Shown in pieces: positions 4,484 through 5,748 of a stretch of 5,748 nucleotides of DNA. The first letter of the stretch is position 1. Each line of letters opens with the position of its first letter. Source of the DNA: Actinomycetota bacterium (GTDB lineage: Bacteria > Actinomycetota > Humimicrobiia > Humimicrobiales > Humimicrobiaceae); the NCBI GenBank assembly GCA_014360385.1, contig JACIXO010000098.1, positions 1 to 5,748 on the forward strand, read 5' to 3'. The notes under the pieces are model-generated. The model did no database searches, had not been told where the DNA came from, and saw only the letters and a list, made by a program, of their open reading frames with translations. The translations under genes and the position numbers were made by a program.

Positions 4484-5675
4484 ATGAGCAACAAACTAAA
4501 AAGTAGAGAAAGTTCAGAGAACGCAAGGATACCAGATGATAGTGTGGGAATAGTCAAGACCAAATACTTTAAGTTTGCAGAACCCCCAAACGAGCTTGTG
4601 CTCTCTAGCGGAGAAAGGCTGGGTCCTATAACTATTGCCTATGAAACCTATGGAAGATTAAACGAAAACAAGACCAATGCCATCTTAATATTTCATGCAC
4701 TCTCTGGAGATGCCCACGCAGCAGGCTATCATTCATTAGATGACTCGAAACCTGGATGGTGGGATATCATGATAGGGCCTGGAAAGCCATTTGACACCAA
4801 TAAGTATTTTGTTATATGTTCTAACGTAATTGGTGGATGCAAAGGTTCAACAGGGCCTTCTTCCATTAACCCAAAGACCGGGAAACCCTATGGAACCTCG
4901 TTTCCTGCTCTCACCATCCTGGATATGATTAGACCCCAGAAAAAACTGATAGAATACCTGGATATAAAAAAACTTCTAAGTATCGCAGGGGGGATCGATG
5001 GGTGGGATGCAGGCTCTCCAGTGGATAGTTACATACCCTGACTCTACCAGTAGCGCCATACTTATAGCCACCTCCCCTACTCATACTGCTCAGGCTATTG
5101 CTTTTAATAGTGTAGGTAGATACGCAATCATAACAGACCCTAACTGGAATGATGGAAACTACTATGGAAAGAAAGGTCCTGACACCGGGCTATCCCTTGC
5201 AAGAATGATTGGTCATATAACCTACCTTAGCGAGGAATCTATGCATCAGAAATTTGGGAGAAGAACCATTAAACAAAAAAACCAGAATGGACTTGATTTT
5301 GTTAAGGAATTTGAGGTGGAAAACTACCTCCAGTACAAAGGGGAGAGCTTTATAAAGAGGTTCGACGCCAATTCATACCTTTACATAACTAAAGCTATTG
5401 ACTGCTTTGACATACAAAGTGGTAAAAAGAGTCTAACAGAAGCCCTAAAGGATGTTAAAGCAAAATGCCTGGTAATATCATTCACCTCTGATTGGCTTTA
5501 CCCCAAAGAGCAGTCATTAAGAATTGTGAAAGCTCTTAAGACAAATGGCGTAGACACTACTTACTGTAATCTCGAATCAAACTATGGTCATGATGCGTTT
5601 TTGATCGATGATCCCAAGTTAAAGAAGGTGATAGCCGGCTTTCTAAGTTCTATGGATGAGTTAACGAAAAAATAA
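4484..5675 (+). CDS. metX: Homoserine O-acyltransferase MetX, broken by a +1 frameshift
   Basis: Alpha/beta-hydrolase-fold enzyme that acylates the homoserine hydroxyl (classically from acetyl-CoA; some MetX use succinyl-CoA), opening the methionine branch. Two overlapping frames together make one protein: 4484-5041 (185 codons, N-terminal part) and 4998-5675 (C-terminal part). Removing one G from the six-G run at 4988-4993 joins them into 396 residues, normal for MetX. Motifs in the joined protein: FKFAEPPNELVLSSG, ITIAYETYG, HALSGDAHAAG (oxyanion region), GWWD, NVIGGCKGSTGPSS, the nucleophile elbow GGSMGGMQALQW with Ser171, Asp336 in FTSDWLYP and His369 in NYGHDAF. The Ser-Asp-His spacing (165 and 33) agrees with known MetX enzymes. 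Without correction, the first frame runs off into unrelated residues and stops at 5041, losing the triad. The ATG at 4484 has no clear Shine-Dalgarno; GTG 4544 is an alternative. Sequencing error and real mutation are both possible. No metY is visible within the window. Confidence 0.93.
4988..4993 (+). other. Six-G homopolymer causing the metX frameshift
   Basis: GCA GGG GGA TCG ATG GGT GGG ATG CAG is expected for AGGSMGGMQ, which needs five Gs at this run; six are present. The extra base changes the frame immediately before the TCG codon (4995-4997) of the catalytic serine. Homopolymer runs are the commonest site of both sequencing indels and natural slippage mutations. Confidence 0.9.
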
Positions 5676-5748
5676 ATAGTCCAATAGGCCAAAAAGAAAA
5701 TTAGTCAAATTAGCAAAATCCTGGTCAAGAACACAAAAGGAAAATAGA
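5676..5748 (+). other. Downstream end of window, no gene
   Basis: These 73 bases after metX contain no ORF, hairpin or T-run that I can support. AAAAGGAAAA near 5735-5744 resembles a Shine-Dalgarno and might belong to a gene starting beyond the window. Confidence 0.4.

Overview
The window is a 5.7 kb, AT-rich (roughly 40% GC by eye) piece of a bacterial chromosome. Bacterial rather than archaeal origin is suggested by two good sigma70-type promoters with 17-bp spacers and by purine-rich Shine-Dalgarno sites before several genes. The genes are of types shared by deep-branching anaerobic bacteria and Euryarchaeota: a GSI-alpha glutamine synthetase, an archaeal-style reduced VIT1/CCC1 protein and a MetX. 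The sequence alone does not fix the phylum. Nothing in the window is a mobile element, CRISPR array, rRNA or tRNA.

Layout. (1) 1-1594, plus strand: the 3' end of a PII nitrogen regulator gene (glnB), cut by the window edge, then a complete glnA. The two form a nitrogen-assimilation unit. The first ~35 bases are GC-rich and do not read as PII, so they look like a chimeric or artefactual end. (2) 1739-2706 (possibly from 2829), minus strand: a two-gene unit, with an unrecognised 109-residue soluble protein followed by a five-helix VIT1/CCC1-family membrane protein. A possible 34-codon basic ORF lies ahead of them. This unit converges on glnA. (3) 2876-4021, plus strand: a class II fructose-bisphosphate/ketose-bisphosphate aldolase with a clear promoter and an unusual cysteine-containing C-terminal tail. 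Its promoter is back to back with a candidate promoter for the minus-strand unit, and the two -10 boxes overlap. (4) 4022-4483: a 462-base gap holding a palindrome, a possibly decayed minus-strand stretch, a near-consensus promoter and a ~160-nt leader. (5) 4484-5675, plus strand: homoserine O-acyltransferase (metX), full length but broken by one extra G in a six-G run directly before the codon of the catalytic serine. (6) 5676-5748: no gene.

The genes cover central metabolism: ammonium assimilation and its 2-oxoglutarate/ATP sensor, glycolysis/gluconeogenesis, the first committed step of methionine synthesis, and a putative metal-ion transporter. I see no new multi-gene system. The items most worth a second look are the metX frameshift at the active site, the aldolase tail, the overlapping divergent promoters and the uncharacterised gene paired with the short-loop VIT-like protein.
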